A stretch of 64,000 nucleotides of DNA, taken from Streptomyces sp. NBC_00083. Its GTDB lineage: Bacteria; Actinomycetota; Actinomycetes; Streptomycetales; Streptomycetaceae. The position numbers were made by a program, and so were the translations under genes. The notes under the pieces were generated by a model, which was given only the letters and a program-made list of their open reading frames with translations, was not told the origin of the DNA and did no database searches. Positions 23,388 to 31,745 of the stretch are shown piece after piece. The stretch covers positions 1 to 64,000 of the forward strand of contig NZ_JAPELY010000001.1 of assembly GCF_026343295.1 (NCBI RefSeq), in the 5' to 3' direction. How positions within the stretch are numbered: the first letter of the stretch is position 1; each line of letters opens with the position of its first letter.

Positions 23388-23705
23388 GAGGGCGACCTCC
23401 GGTCGGGTTCGGCGGGCATGACTGAGCACGTTGCCGACCAGACTTCCCGGCGCACCTGACTTTCTTGTCGCGTCGTTGACGCTTTCCTTACTTTACCTAA
23501 CTTTACGGTGCGGCGCATACGCCGGGGTGGATCCGGTGATCATCACTTTAGGTGCGCGGTCGCCATACGGCGCGTGAAGCGGGACCGACCGGGCGGGTCC
23601 GGCGGCGGAACTCGCGCGGTCACGCGCAGGGGCCCGGCCGCGCGTGCGACCGGGCCCCTCTCTTACGCGACTGCCGCCGCTTTCCTTACGCGGCGGCTTC
23701 CGCGC
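23388..23705. other. nhaA promoter region
   Basis: About 318 bases between acs and nhaA. The nhaA-proximal part has a rare AT-rich stretch, which on the minus strand contains repeats TAAAGT-TAGG-TAAAGT-AAGG-AAAG at about 23487-23508, a possible regulator site or promoter. The acs-proximal part holds the acs terminator. Confidence 0.5.
23628..23659 (-). terminator. hairpin terminator after acs
   Basis: 10-bp perfect inverted repeat AGGGGCCCGG/CCGGGCCCCT (23628-23637 and 23650-23659), 47 bases past the acs stop, within the acs-nhaA gap. Confidence 0.75.
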
Positions 23706-25661
23706 TCAGTCCTCGCTCGCCGCGCTCGGCAGCTTCGTCTGGATGAGCGCCATGACCGACGAGTCGGTCAGCGTGGTGACATCGCCCAGCTCGCGGTTTT
23801 CGGCGACATCGCGCAGGAGGCGGCGCATGATCTTGCCCGAACGGGTCTTGGGCAGCTCCGCCACCGGCAGGACGCGCTTGGGCTTGGCGATCGGGCCGAG
23901 CGCCGAACCGACGTGCGCCCGCAGCTCCTCGACAAGGGTCTCGGTCTCGGTCGCGCTGCCGCGCAGGATCACGAAGGCCACGATGGCCTGCCCGGTCGTC
24001 TCGTCGGCCGCGCCCACCACGGCGGCCTCGGCGACCGAGGGGTGCGAGACGAGGGCGGACTCGACCTCGGTCGTGGAGATGTTGTGCCCGGAGACGAGCA
24101 TGACGTCGTCGACGCGGCCAAGGAGCCAGATGTCGCCGTCGTCGTCCTTCTTGGCGCCGTCACCCGCGAAGTACTTGCCCTCGAAGCGGGACCAGTAGGT
24201 GTCGATGAAGCGCTGGTCGTCGCCCCAGATGGTGCGCAGCATGGAGGGCCACGGCTCGGTCAGGACGAGGTAGCCGCCCCCGCCGTTCGGGACCTCGTGC
24301 GCCTCGTCGTCGACGACGGTCGCGGCGATGCCGGGCAGTGCGCGCTGGGCCGAGCCCGGCTTGGTCGCGGTGACGCCCGGCAGCGGCGAGATCATCATGG
24401 CGCCGGTCTCGGTCTGCCACCAGGTGTCCACGATGGGGCACTTGTCGGCGCCGATGTGCTTGCGGTACCACATCCACGCCTCGGGGTTGATCGGCTCACC
24501 GACCGAGCCCAGGACCCGCAGACTGCTCAGGTCGAACTTGGCGGGGATGTCGTCGCCCCACTTCATGAACGTGCGGATCGCGGTGGGCGCGGTGTAGAGG
24601 ATGGTCACGCCGTACTTCTGCACGATCTCCCAGAACCGCCCCTGATGCGGGGAGTCGGGGGTGCCCTCGTACATGACCTGGGTCGCGCCGTTGGCGAGCG
24701 GTCCGTAGACGATGTACGAGTGCCCGGTGACCCAGCCGATGTCGGCGGTGCACCAGTAGACGTCGCTCTCCGGCTTCAGGTCGAATACTGCGTGGTGGGT
24801 GTACGCGGCCTGGGTGAGGTAGCCGCCGGAGGTGTGCAGGATGCCCTTGGGCTTCCCTGTCGTACCAGACGTGTAGAGGATGAACAGCGGGTGCTCGGCG
24901 TCGAACGCGGTGGGCGTGTGCTCCACGGACTGGCGGGCGACGATGTCGTCCCACCACACATCGCGGCCCTCGGTGAAGGCGGTGTCCTGGCCGGTGCGAC
25001 GGACCACGAGGACGTGCTCGACCTGCGGGCAGCGGGCGACGGCGTCGTCGATGGCGGGCTTCAGGGCCGACGGCTTGCCGCGGCGGTAGCCGCCGTCGGC
25101 GGTGATGACGAGCTTGGCGTCGGCGTCCTGGATGCGGGAGGCGACGGCGTCGGCCGAGAAGCCGCCGAAGACCACGGAGTGCGCGGCGCCGATGCGGGCG
25201 CAGGCGAGCATCGCGACGGCCGCCTCGGGGATCATCGGCAGATACACCGCGACCCGGTCGCCGGCCCGGACACCCAGCTCCGTCAGGGCGTTGGCGGCCC
25301 TTGACACCTCGTCCTTGAGCTCGGCATAGGTGATCGCGCGGCTGTCGCCCGGCTCGCCCTCGAAGTGGATGGCGACCCGGTCGCCGTTCCCGGCCTCGAC
25401 ATGGCGGTCGACGCAGTTGTACGCGACGTTCAGCTGGCCGTCGGCGAACCACTTCGCGAAGGGCGGGTTCGACCAGTCAAGCGTCTCGGTCGGCTCGGTG
25501 GCCCAGGTCAGGCGCCGGGCCTGCTCGGCCCAGAAACCCAGCCTGTCCGCCTCGGCCCGCTCGTACGCCTCCGCGGTCACGTTGGCGTTCGCGGCCAGCT
25601 CGGAGGGCGGCGCGAACCGCCGTTCCTCCTTGAGCAGGTTGGCCAGGCTTTCGTTGCTCAC
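23706..25661 (-). CDS. acsA: acetyl-CoA synthetase
   Basis: AMP-forming acetate:CoA ligase of 651 residues, the normal length. Adenylation motifs: YTSGTTGKPKGI (P-loop), DTWWQTETG, and YFAGDGA...WLLGRVDDV hinge; the C-terminal P-K-T-R-S-G-K-I-M-R-R carries the catalytic lysine that is acetylated and controlled by sirtuins in this family. GTG 25661 (V-S-N-E-S) is preceded by GGGAG; an in-frame ATG further upstream has no site. It lets the cell use acetate and sets acetyl-CoA supply. A DasR-like operator lies about 95 bases upstream (25754-25769). Confidence 0.96.
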   Translation of the reverse strand: MSNESLANLLKEERRFAPPSELAANANVTAEAYERAEADRLGFWAEQARRLTWATEPTETLDWSNPPFAKWFADGQLNVAYNCVDRHVEAGNGDRVAIHFEGEPGDSRAITYAELKDEVSRAANALTELGVRAGDRVAVYLPMIPEAAVAMLACARIGAAHSVVFGGFSADAVASRIQDADAKLVITADGGYRRGKPSALKPAIDDAVARCPQVEHVLVVRRTGQDTAFTEGRDVWWDDIVARQSVEHTPTAFDAEHPLFILYTSGTTGKPKGILHTSGGYLTQAAYTHHAVFDLKPESDVYWCTADIGWVTGHSYIVYGPLANGATQVMYEGTPDSPHQGRFWEIVQKYGVTILYTAPTAIRTFMKWGDDIPAKFDLSSLRVLGSVGEPINPEAWMWYRKHIGADKCPIVDTWWQTETGAMMISPLPGVTATKPGSAQRALPGIAATVVDDEAHEVPNGGGGYLVLTEPWPSMLRTIWGDDQRFIDTYWSRFEGKYFAGDGAKKDDDGDIWLLGRVDDVMLVSGHNISTTEVESALVSHPSVAEAAVVGAADETTGQAIVAFVILRGSATETETLVEELRAHVGSALGPIAKPKRVLPVAELPKTRSGKIMRRLLRDVAENRELGDVTTLTDSSVMALIQTKLPSAASED

Positions 25662-25753
25662 GACATCTCCCTTTCCCAGGGCGTCCTCAGTGCGTATGTG
25701 TCCCGGGCCATAGCTCATCAGGCCAAGCGCCGGGGCACAAGGGTCTCCAAGAA

Positions 25754-25769
25754 ATTGGTTTAGACCTGT
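25754..25769. promoter_or_regulatory. candidate DasR-type operator upstream of acsA
   Basis: ATTGGTTTAGACCTGT shares 12 of 16 positions with the DasR consensus AGTGGTCTAGACCACT, including the TAGACC half and the central TA. It lies in the acsA upstream region. DasR is the GlcNAc-responsive GntR regulator of Streptomyces; the match is partial, so this is a hypothesis. Confidence 0.4.
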
Positions 25770-25801
25770 AAAGATTTCCTGGTCATCGGCGTGGCGTACG
25801 A

Positions 25802-25830
25802 ACGGCCTCCCCCTTGGTGGGGGAGGCCGT
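25802..25830 (-). terminator. terminator after SulP-carbonic anhydrase gene
   Basis: 12-bp perfect inverted repeat (25802-25813 and 25819-25830, 5-base loop), starting 27 bases after the stop of the SulP fusion and ahead of acsA on the same strand. It should isolate the two units. Confidence 0.8.
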
Positions 25831-25856
25831 CGGGTGCCGGGGCGAGCGCGGGGAGT

Positions 25857-28175
25857 TCAGGCGGGCGTGTCCTCCAGGAGGTTGACGCCGACGCCCTCGA
25901 AGACCTCCTCGTGATCGTTCGCGGAGAGCAGATAGGCCTGCGCCTCGCCTACGTGGAAGTACATCCCGTGCAGCGCGAGCGTGCCCGCGGCGAGCGCACG
26001 CGCCACCGACTCGTGCCGGCGCAGATGCTCCAACTGCTGGACCACATTGGTCAGACAGAGCTGCTCCACGGCGTCGGCGGGCAGCCGGCCCGCGATCCGG
26101 GCCCAGGCGTGGCTCCGGCTCGCCATCCGCTCCAGGCTCGGCCCGCCGTGCCGCAGCCAGCGGCGCAGCGGCGTCATCGGCGCGCCCGGCTTGCCGTTGA
26201 GCAGCGCCGTCATCGCGCCGCAGCCGGAGTGACCGCAGACCGTGATCGACTGGACCTGGAGGATGTCGACGGCGTACTCGATGGCCGCCGCGACCGACTC
26301 GTCGCCGCCCTCCTCGCCCGGCGGCGGCACCAGGTTGCCGATGTTGCGCACGGTGAACAGATCACCCGGACCGCTCGACGTGATCATGCTGGTGACCAGG
26401 CGGGAGTCGGCGCAGGTGATGAAGAGCTGCTGTGGACGCTGGCCCTCGCGGGCGAGCCGGGCCAGCTCGTCGCGGACCAGGGGCGCCGTGTTGCGCTGGA
26501 ACGAGCTGAGCCCGCTGGCCAGTTGGTGCCCGTGGGTGCGCTGCGGCGGCTGGTCGTGGCAGTGGTGGTTGCGCCACGGGGTCCAGGGGCGGCAGCAGGT
26601 GTGCGCCGCACCGGCCGGCTCGGCGATCCTCCCGCCGGCCCGGGTCGTGATCCGTACGGCGCCGCCCCGCGCCTGGTGCGCGGTCTGCCAGCCGTGCAGT
26701 GCTTCGAAGGCCGCGTGATCCATGAACGATCCGTCCAACTCCACGATGGTCTCTGCTCCTTGGGGGACGTGGCCGAGCGTCCGGGTCAGCCGGGGCACGG
26801 CGAGAAACGTCAACTGACCGCGGGCGCGCACCCAGTAGGTGCCGTCCGCTTCCTGCTGGGCCGTGATGCGCGTGCGCGAAAGCCGGTGCAGCGCGACCGC
26901 GACGGCGACGGCGATTCCCAGGACGACTCCTTGCAAGACGCCCAGGACGAGCACTCCGCCTACGGACGCCACATAAACCAGGAACTCGCGGTGTTTGTGG
27001 ACGTTGCGGATGTGCGCGAAGTTGACCATCTGGATGCCGACCATCATGACCAGCGCGGCGAGCGCGGCCAGCGGGATCCACTCCAGGACGGAGACGAGCA
27101 GTCCGGCCGCGAGCAGCACCCACACGCCGTGCATCACCGTCGACGCGCGGCCGGTCGCGCCCGCACGGACGTTGGCGCTGCCGCGCACCGCGCCGCCCGA
27201 GATGGGCATGCCGCCCAGCACGCCGGAGACGGCGTTGGCGATGCCCTGGCCGCGCAGTTCGCGGTCGAGGTCGGCGCGCGGCACGGTGCTGCCGGGCCGC
27301 TCGGCCCCCAGCCGGTCGACGGCGACCGCGGAGAGCAGCGACTCCAGGCTCGCGACCAGGGTCACCGTCAGCACGGCGGTGATGAGCCCGAGCAGCGGGC
27401 CGTGCGGCAGCTCGGGCAGCACGTGGGCGTCCCAGGAAGGCAGGTCGACCCGGGCGATGCCCGGGGCGGCGAACGCGGCGACGCCGGTGGCGACCACCAC
27501 GCAGACGAGTGCGGCGGGGATGCGGCGCAGGACCTTTCCGACGCGGCCGGGGATGCGGGGCCACAGCAGGAGGACGGCGAGGGTCAGCGCGCCGATGAGC
27601 GGCTCGGCGGGCCCCACCTGGGCGAACTGCCCCGGCAGCGCGAGGGCGTTGGCCACGGCGGAGCTCTGCGGGGAGCCGCCGAGGACGATGTGGAGCTGGG
27701 CCAGCGCGATCGCCGCTCCGATGCCGGCGAGGGTGCCGTGCACGATGGCGGGGCTGACCGCGAGGGCGGAGCGCGCTGTCTTCAGCGAGCCCAGGGCGAT
27801 CTGGACCAGCCCCGCGCAGACGGTGATGGCGCAGCTGGTGCGCCAGCCGTATGTCTGGATCAACTCGGCGGACACGACGGTCAGTCCGGCGGAGGGGCCG
27901 CTGACCAGCAGGGGCGAGCCGCCGAGCAGTCCGGCGACGATGCCGCCGATGCCCGCGGCGATGAGGCTGGCCTCCAGCGGTGCGTCGATGGCGACGGCGA
28001 GGCCGAGCGACATCGGGACGGCGAGCAGGAAGACGGTGATGGACGCCGACAGATCGGCGCCCCGGATCCGGAAGCGGCGGCGGTGGGGGCCGCCCTCGGC
28101 GGGCGGCTCGTGCGGCGGTCGGCCGCCGGGCGGCCGGGCTGGGGTGGTGGCGCGAGTGGGTACGCAAGCAGGCAT
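25857..28175 (-). CDS. SulP anion permease - STAS - beta-carbonic anhydrase fusion
   Basis: Membrane protein of 772 residues probably coupling bicarbonate (or sulphate) uptake with CO2/bicarbonate interconversion. Order: Pro/Arg-rich cytoplasmic start, SulP core with about 11-12 membrane segments (about 40-420, including the GPSAGLTVV motif), STAS domain (about 440-520), a Cys/His-rich linker (525-550), then a beta-carbonic anhydrase with zinc ligands Cys 588 and Asp 590 (CADSR) and His 649 and Cys 652 (HSGC). ATG 28175 has GGAGGAGA upstream; an in-frame start 20 codons earlier lacks one. The layout matches mycobacterial Rv3273-type fusions (recalled). Confidence 0.92.
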   Translation of the reverse strand: MPACVPTRATTPARPPGGRPPHEPPAEGGPHRRRFRIRGADLSASITVFLLAVPMSLGLAVAIDAPLEASLIAAGIGGIVAGLLGGSPLLVSGPSAGLTVVSAELIQTYGWRTSCAITVCAGLVQIALGSLKTARSALAVSPAIVHGTLAGIGAAIALAQLHIVLGGSPQSSAVANALALPGQFAQVGPAEPLIGALTLAVLLLWPRIPGRVGKVLRRIPAALVCVVVATGVAAFAAPGIARVDLPSWDAHVLPELPHGPLLGLITAVLTVTLVASLESLLSAVAVDRLGAERPGSTVPRADLDRELRGQGIANAVSGVLGGMPISGGAVRGSANVRAGATGRASTVMHGVWVLLAAGLLVSVLEWIPLAALAALVMMVGIQMVNFAHIRNVHKHREFLVYVASVGGVLVLGVLQGVVLGIAVAVAVALHRLSRTRITAQQEADGTYWVRARGQLTFLAVPRLTRTLGHVPQGAETIVELDGSFMDHAAFEALHGWQTAHQARGGAVRITTRAGGRIAEPAGAAHTCCRPWTPWRNHHCHDQPPQRTHGHQLASGLSSFQRNTAPLVRDELARLAREGQRPQQLFITCADSRLVTSMITSSGPGDLFTVRNIGNLVPPPGEEGGDESVAAAIEYAVDILQVQSITVCGHSGCGAMTALLNGKPGAPMTPLRRWLRHGGPSLERMASRSHAWARIAGRLPADAVEQLCLTNVVQQLEHLRRHESVARALAAGTLALHGMYFHVGEAQAYLLSANDHEEVFEGVGVNLLEDTPA

Positions 28176-28329
28176 GGTTCCCGTCTCCTCCGGGGCAGCG
28201 CGGTCGCGGAACGAGGGGTCGCGGCCGTGGGTCACGGCAGTGCAGCGGCGGGATTCTCAACTCTCGGTAAACGAATCGTAATGCAGAGTAAAGCCGCTTA
28301 CTTCTCATTTAGGGCAAATAGGGCAACGG

Positions 28330-28347
28330 TTCACTCGCGAGGGTGAA
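28330..28347. promoter_or_regulatory. palindromic operator-like sequence in divergent promoter
   Basis: TTCACTCGCGAGGGTGAA is an almost perfect palindrome (outer arms TTCAC/GTGAA, CGCG centre) in the 280-base AT-richer gap between the SulP fusion and the deacetylase-like gene. A direct repeat AGGGCAAAT-AGGGCAAC lies just beside it. It could bind a regulator of either gene; none is identified. Confidence 0.4.
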
Positions 28348-28457
28348 TAGGCAGCTTTTCGTTCGGCTTGTCGTGCCGGTGTGTCCCACTCTGCGTGCGA
28401 CTTTTGCGGCGCCGTGACGGCATTCAACGCACAGAACCGCAAGGAAGAGGTGGGCGG

Positions 28458-29753
28458 ATGATCGCCGCCACGCACGCCAAGAGGATCGCTGTCGGCGTCA
28501 TCGCCGCCGCGCTGGCCGTCGGAGCCGCGGGCTGCTCCTCGAACCCCGGACCGGCCAAGCCGGCCCCCGGCCACCAGGGCGCCGCCGCCCCCAACATGGC
28601 CCCGCACGTCATCGGGGACGGCTCGACCGCGTACACCGGGCTCCAGCCGCACCTGCTCAAGCCCACGAAGCTGCAGCCGGGACAGCGGCCGCCGCAGTTC
28701 GTGGTGTTCTCCTGGGACGGCGCGGGCGAGGACAGCCAGAAGCTCTTCTCGCACTTCCGTGAGGTCGCCAAGGAGTCCAACGCGACCATGACGTACTTCC
28801 TGAGCGGCGTGTACATGCTGCCGGAGGCGAAGGCCAACCTCTACACCGCGCCCAAGCACTCACCGGGCCACTCGGACATCGGCTTCAACGACCTCAAGGG
28901 AATCAAGGACACCGTCACCCAGGTCCGCGCGGCGTGGAAGGAGGGCAACGAGATCGGCACCCACTTCAACGGCCACTACTGCGGGCCCGACGGCGGCGTC
29001 GGCACCTGGTCGGTCGCCGAGTGGAAGAGCGAGATCGCCCAGGCCAAGTCCTTCGTGAAGAACTGGAAGACCAACTCGGGCCTGAAGGCCGAGGCGCCGC
29101 TTCCGTTCGACTACGACAAGGAACTCATCGGCGGACGCACGCCCTGTCTCGAAGGCCAGAAGAACTTCGTCAAGACCGCGGGCGAACTGGGCTGGCGCTA
29201 CGACACCAGCGGCGTCAACGACCAGGTGTGGCCGAAGAAGAACCCCAACGGCGTCTGGGACCTGTCGATGCAGCTGGTGCCGGTCCCGGGCCGGGAGTTC
29301 CAGACCCTGTCCATGGACTACAACTTCTACATGAACCAGTCCAACGCGATGACCGGCGACGCCGATCAGCACGAGTACTGGGGCAACCAGATGCGCGACG
29401 GACTCTTCCAGGCCTTCGACCGCTCCTACGAAGGCAACCGCGCCCCGCTGATCATCGGCAACCACTTCGAGTCGTGGAACGGCGGCGCCTACATGAAGGC
29501 CGTCGAGGAGACGGTCAGGACGGAGTGCGTCAAGCGCGACGTCCACTGCGTCTCGTTCCGTCAGCTCGCCGACTGGCTGGACGCCCAGGACCCGGCCGTA
29601 CTCGCCAAGTTCCACTCGCTGAAGGTGGGCGAGGCCCCGAAGGGCGGCTGGGCGGCGCTCGAGGCCACCCAGCCCGCGGCCCCGGCGAAGCCCGTCGCCC
29701 CGCTGCGGCCCGCCGCGCCCCAGCCCGCCGTCAAGCAGGCTGCGGCTCGCTGA
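28458..29753 (+). CDS. polysaccharide deacetylase-like lipoprotein
   Basis: Secreted, membrane-anchored protein of 431 residues. The signal peptide ends in a lipobox (AVGAAGC, Cys near residue 25). After a Pro/Ala linker, the catalytic-like domain shows FVVFSWDGAGE (the first Asp of NodB motif 1, W-D-G instead of D-D-G), ATMTYFLSG, and GNEIGTHFNGH (the H-x-x-x-H metal pair of motif 2). This is the fold of peptidoglycan/chitin deacetylases; activity needs testing because motif 1 is altered. The C-terminal ~50 residues are Pro/Ala-rich. ATG 28458 has AAGGAAGAGG upstream. Its end overlaps the convergent ATPase gene by 23 bases. Confidence 0.85.
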   Translation: MIAATHAKRIAVGVIAAALAVGAAGCSSNPGPAKPAPGHQGAAAPNMAPHVIGDGSTAYTGLQPHLLKPTKLQPGQRPPQFVVFSWDGAGEDSQKLFSHFREVAKESNATMTYFLSGVYMLPEAKANLYTAPKHSPGHSDIGFNDLKGIKDTVTQVRAAWKEGNEIGTHFNGHYCGPDGGVGTWSVAEWKSEIAQAKSFVKNWKTNSGLKAEAPLPFDYDKELIGGRTPCLEGQKNFVKTAGELGWRYDTSGVNDQVWPKKNPNGVWDLSMQLVPVPGREFQTLSMDYNFYMNQSNAMTGDADQHEYWGNQMRDGLFQAFDRSYEGNRAPLIIGNHFESWNGGAYMKAVEETVRTECVKRDVHCVSFRQLADWLDAQDPAVLAKFHSLKVGEAPKGGWAALEATQPAAPAKPVAPLRPAAPQPAVKQAAAR

Positions 29754-30729
29754 CCTCGGCGATCAGCCGCTCGCTCAACACGAAACCGGGGTCCACCTGC
29801 GCTGCCAGGTCGGCCCCGGTCTTCGCGTTGCCCCAGCTCTCCGCGTTCTTCAGATGGAAGTGCACCATCTGCTGCGTGTAGCGCTCCCAGTCCCGGTTTC
29901 CGTACGAGTCGTCCGCCGCGTCCTGCAGCGTCTGCAGAGCGACCCGGTTGTCGGCCTCCAGGAGCTCGAATCGCGCCGGGCGGCCCTTCTCCATGGCGCG
30001 CACCCAGTCGGAGTGCCCCACCGTGACCAGGAGGTCGTCGCCGACCTCGGCGCGCAGGAAGTCCACGTCGTCCTGGCTCTGCACCTTGTTGCCGACCACC
30101 TTGAGCGCGACCCCGTAGTCCCGGGCGTACTCCTTGTACTGGCGGTAGACGGAGACGCCCTTGCGGGTCGGCTCGGCCACCAGGAACGTCATGTCGAAGC
30201 GCGTGAACATGCCGGAGGCGAACGAGTCGGAGCCGGCCGTCATGTCGACGACGACGTACTCGTCCACGCCGTCCACCAAGTGGTTCAGGCACAGCTCGAC
30301 CGCGCCGACCTTCGAGTGGTAGCAGGCCACCCCGAGGTCGGACTCGGTGAACGGGCCCGTCGCCATCAGACGGATGTCCCCGTCGTCGAGCCCCACCCGG
30401 CGCGCGCACGCCTCGTACACCGGGTTCGCCTCGCGCACGCGCAGCAGCCGGGAGCCGTGACCGGGCGGGGTCGTCTTGATCATGGTCTCGGTGGAGGCGA
30501 TCCGCGGGTTGGTGCCCCGCAGGTACTCCTTGATGAGGGGGAGGTGGGCACCCATCGCGGGCAGCGCGGCGGCCTCCTCGTCGTCGAGCCCGAGCGCGGC
30601 CCCGAGATGCTGGTTGATGTCGGCGTCGACCGCGACGACGGCGGCCTCGTTGGCGGTGAGGTGGCGGATGAAGAGCGAGGACAGCGTGGTCTTGCCGCTG
30701 CCGCCCTTCCCCACGAAAGCGATCTTCAT
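29731..30729 (-). CDS. ParA/MinD-superfamily ATPase (CooC-like)
   Basis: Cytoplasmic P-loop ATPase of 332 residues. It starts directly with MKIAFVGKGGSGKTT (deviant Walker A with signature Lys), followed by VDADINQH (Walker A' Asp) and VVDMTAG (Walker B). The V-D-A-D...H-L-G-A-A-L-G region resembles CooC and nickel-insertion or maturation ATPases more than chromosome-segregation ParA; no metal-site Cys pair (CxC) is evident. ATG 30729 was chosen because the fold begins there; GTG two codons upstream is possible. Role unknown. It is divergent from the Fic-like gene (about 100 bases). Confidence 0.85.
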   Translation of the reverse strand: MKIAFVGKGGSGKTTLSSLFIRHLTANEAAVVAVDADINQHLGAALGLDDEEAAALPAMGAHLPLIKEYLRGTNPRIASTETMIKTTPPGHGSRLLRVREANPVYEACARRVGLDDGDIRLMATGPFTESDLGVACYHSKVGAVELCLNHLVDGVDEYVVVDMTAGSDSFASGMFTRFDMTFLVAEPTRKGVSVYRQYKEYARDYGVALKVVGNKVQSQDDVDFLRAEVGDDLLVTVGHSDWVRAMEKGRPARFELLEADNRVALQTLQDAADDSYGNRDWERYTQQMVHFHLKNAESWGNAKTGADLAAQVDPGFVLSERLIAEVSEPQPA

Positions 30730-30831
30730 GTTCACCAAAGGTAATCGCTTAGTGACGCGAAGTATGCGAGCCGAGTGAAGAAGACCACTCGAAGGTGGGG
30801 TGCGGCTTGCCAACGCGTAGCCTCCTTACCT

Positions 30832-31650
30832 ATGAGTACGAACGCCGCTGACCCCCTTGTCGCCCTCGGTGGACTGCCGGGCGTCCCGGACGCCGTGGAC
30901 CGTGTGCGCAAGGCCGTGGACCGGGTGTACGGGCACCGTGTGATGCGGCGCCGCAGCAACGAGATCACCTCGGAGGCGGCGCTGCGCGGGGCTCGCGGCA
31001 GCGCGGCCCTGTCCGGTGCGGACTGGGCGCTGGAGGAGGTGCGGCGCCGCACGGACTTCGGCTCCGAGTCCGAGGCCCGTACCGTCGGGGCCGCGCTGCG
31101 ACTGACCGCGGAGGCGGGCCAACTCCTGTCCATCTGGCGGCAGTCGCCCCTGCGGGTGCTCGCCCGGCTGCACCTGGTGGCGGCCGCGGACGCGGGCGAC
31201 GCGGTGGGCCGGCCGCGGCAGGGCGGCGAGAGCGTCGACGAGCCGCTGATCGAACTTCCGCTGCCGGACGCCGAGGAGGTCGCCGGCCGCCTCGAAGGGC
31301 TCTCCCGGCTGATCATCGCGGGCGGCTCCGCGCCCGCCCTGGTGACCGCCGCGATCGTGCACGGCGAACTGCTCGCGCTGCGGCCCTTCGCCTCCTGCAA
31401 CGGCCTTGTCGCGCGTACCGCCGAGCGGATCGTGCTGATCGGCAGCGGCCTCGACCCGAAGGCGATCTGCCCGGCCGAGGTCGGCCACGCGGAGCTGGGG
31501 CGCGCGGCGTACGCGGCGGCGCTCGACGGCTATGTGTCCGGCACCCCGCAGGGGATGGCGGCGTGGATCGCCCACTGCGGCAAGGCGGTCGAGCTGGGCG
31601 TGCGCGAGTCGACGGCCGTGTGCGAGGCGCTTCAGCGCGGCGCGGCGTAG
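30832..31650 (+). CDS. Fic/DOC-fold protein with degenerate catalytic motif
   Basis: All-helical protein of 272 residues. The central helix pair and the region HGELLALRPFASCNGLVARTAERIVL-like (about 177-202) line up with the Fic core, where the active motif should read HPFxxGNGRxxR. Here it reads R-P-F-A-S-C-N-G-L-V-A-R (184-195): the catalytic His, the anion-hole Gly and the first Arg are all replaced. The N-terminal GSAALSGADWALEEVRRR could serve as an inhibitory-type helix. Likely a pseudo-enzyme or a protein with another role; Streptomyces homologues are often labelled oxidoreductase without evidence. ATG 30832 has no Shine-Dalgarno, so translation may be leaderless. Confidence 0.7.
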   Translation: MSTNAADPLVALGGLPGVPDAVDRVRKAVDRVYGHRVMRRRSNEITSEAALRGARGSAALSGADWALEEVRRRTDFGSESEARTVGAALRLTAEAGQLLSIWRQSPLRVLARLHLVAAADAGDAVGRPRQGGESVDEPLIELPLPDAEEVAGRLEGLSRLIIAGGSAPALVTAAIVHGELLALRPFASCNGLVARTAERIVLIGSGLDPKAICPAEVGHAELGRAAYAAALDGYVSGTPQGMAAWIAHCGKAVELGVRESTAVCEALQRGAA

Positions 31651-31716
31651 GCGCGAGCGGGCGCCGCGGAACGCCGTACGGCGTTCGGGCGCCGGTGCGC
31701 CGGCGGGAAAAGGGTT

Positions 31717-31745
31717 GCGGCGGTATCGGAGACCGATACCGCCGC
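31717..31745 (+). terminator. terminator after Fic-like gene
   Basis: Perfect 13-bp stem (31717-31729 and 31733-31745) with a 3-base loop, 67 bases past the stop. A separate 16-base palindrome (AACGCCGTACGGCGTT) lies just before it at about 31671-31686. Confidence 0.85.
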
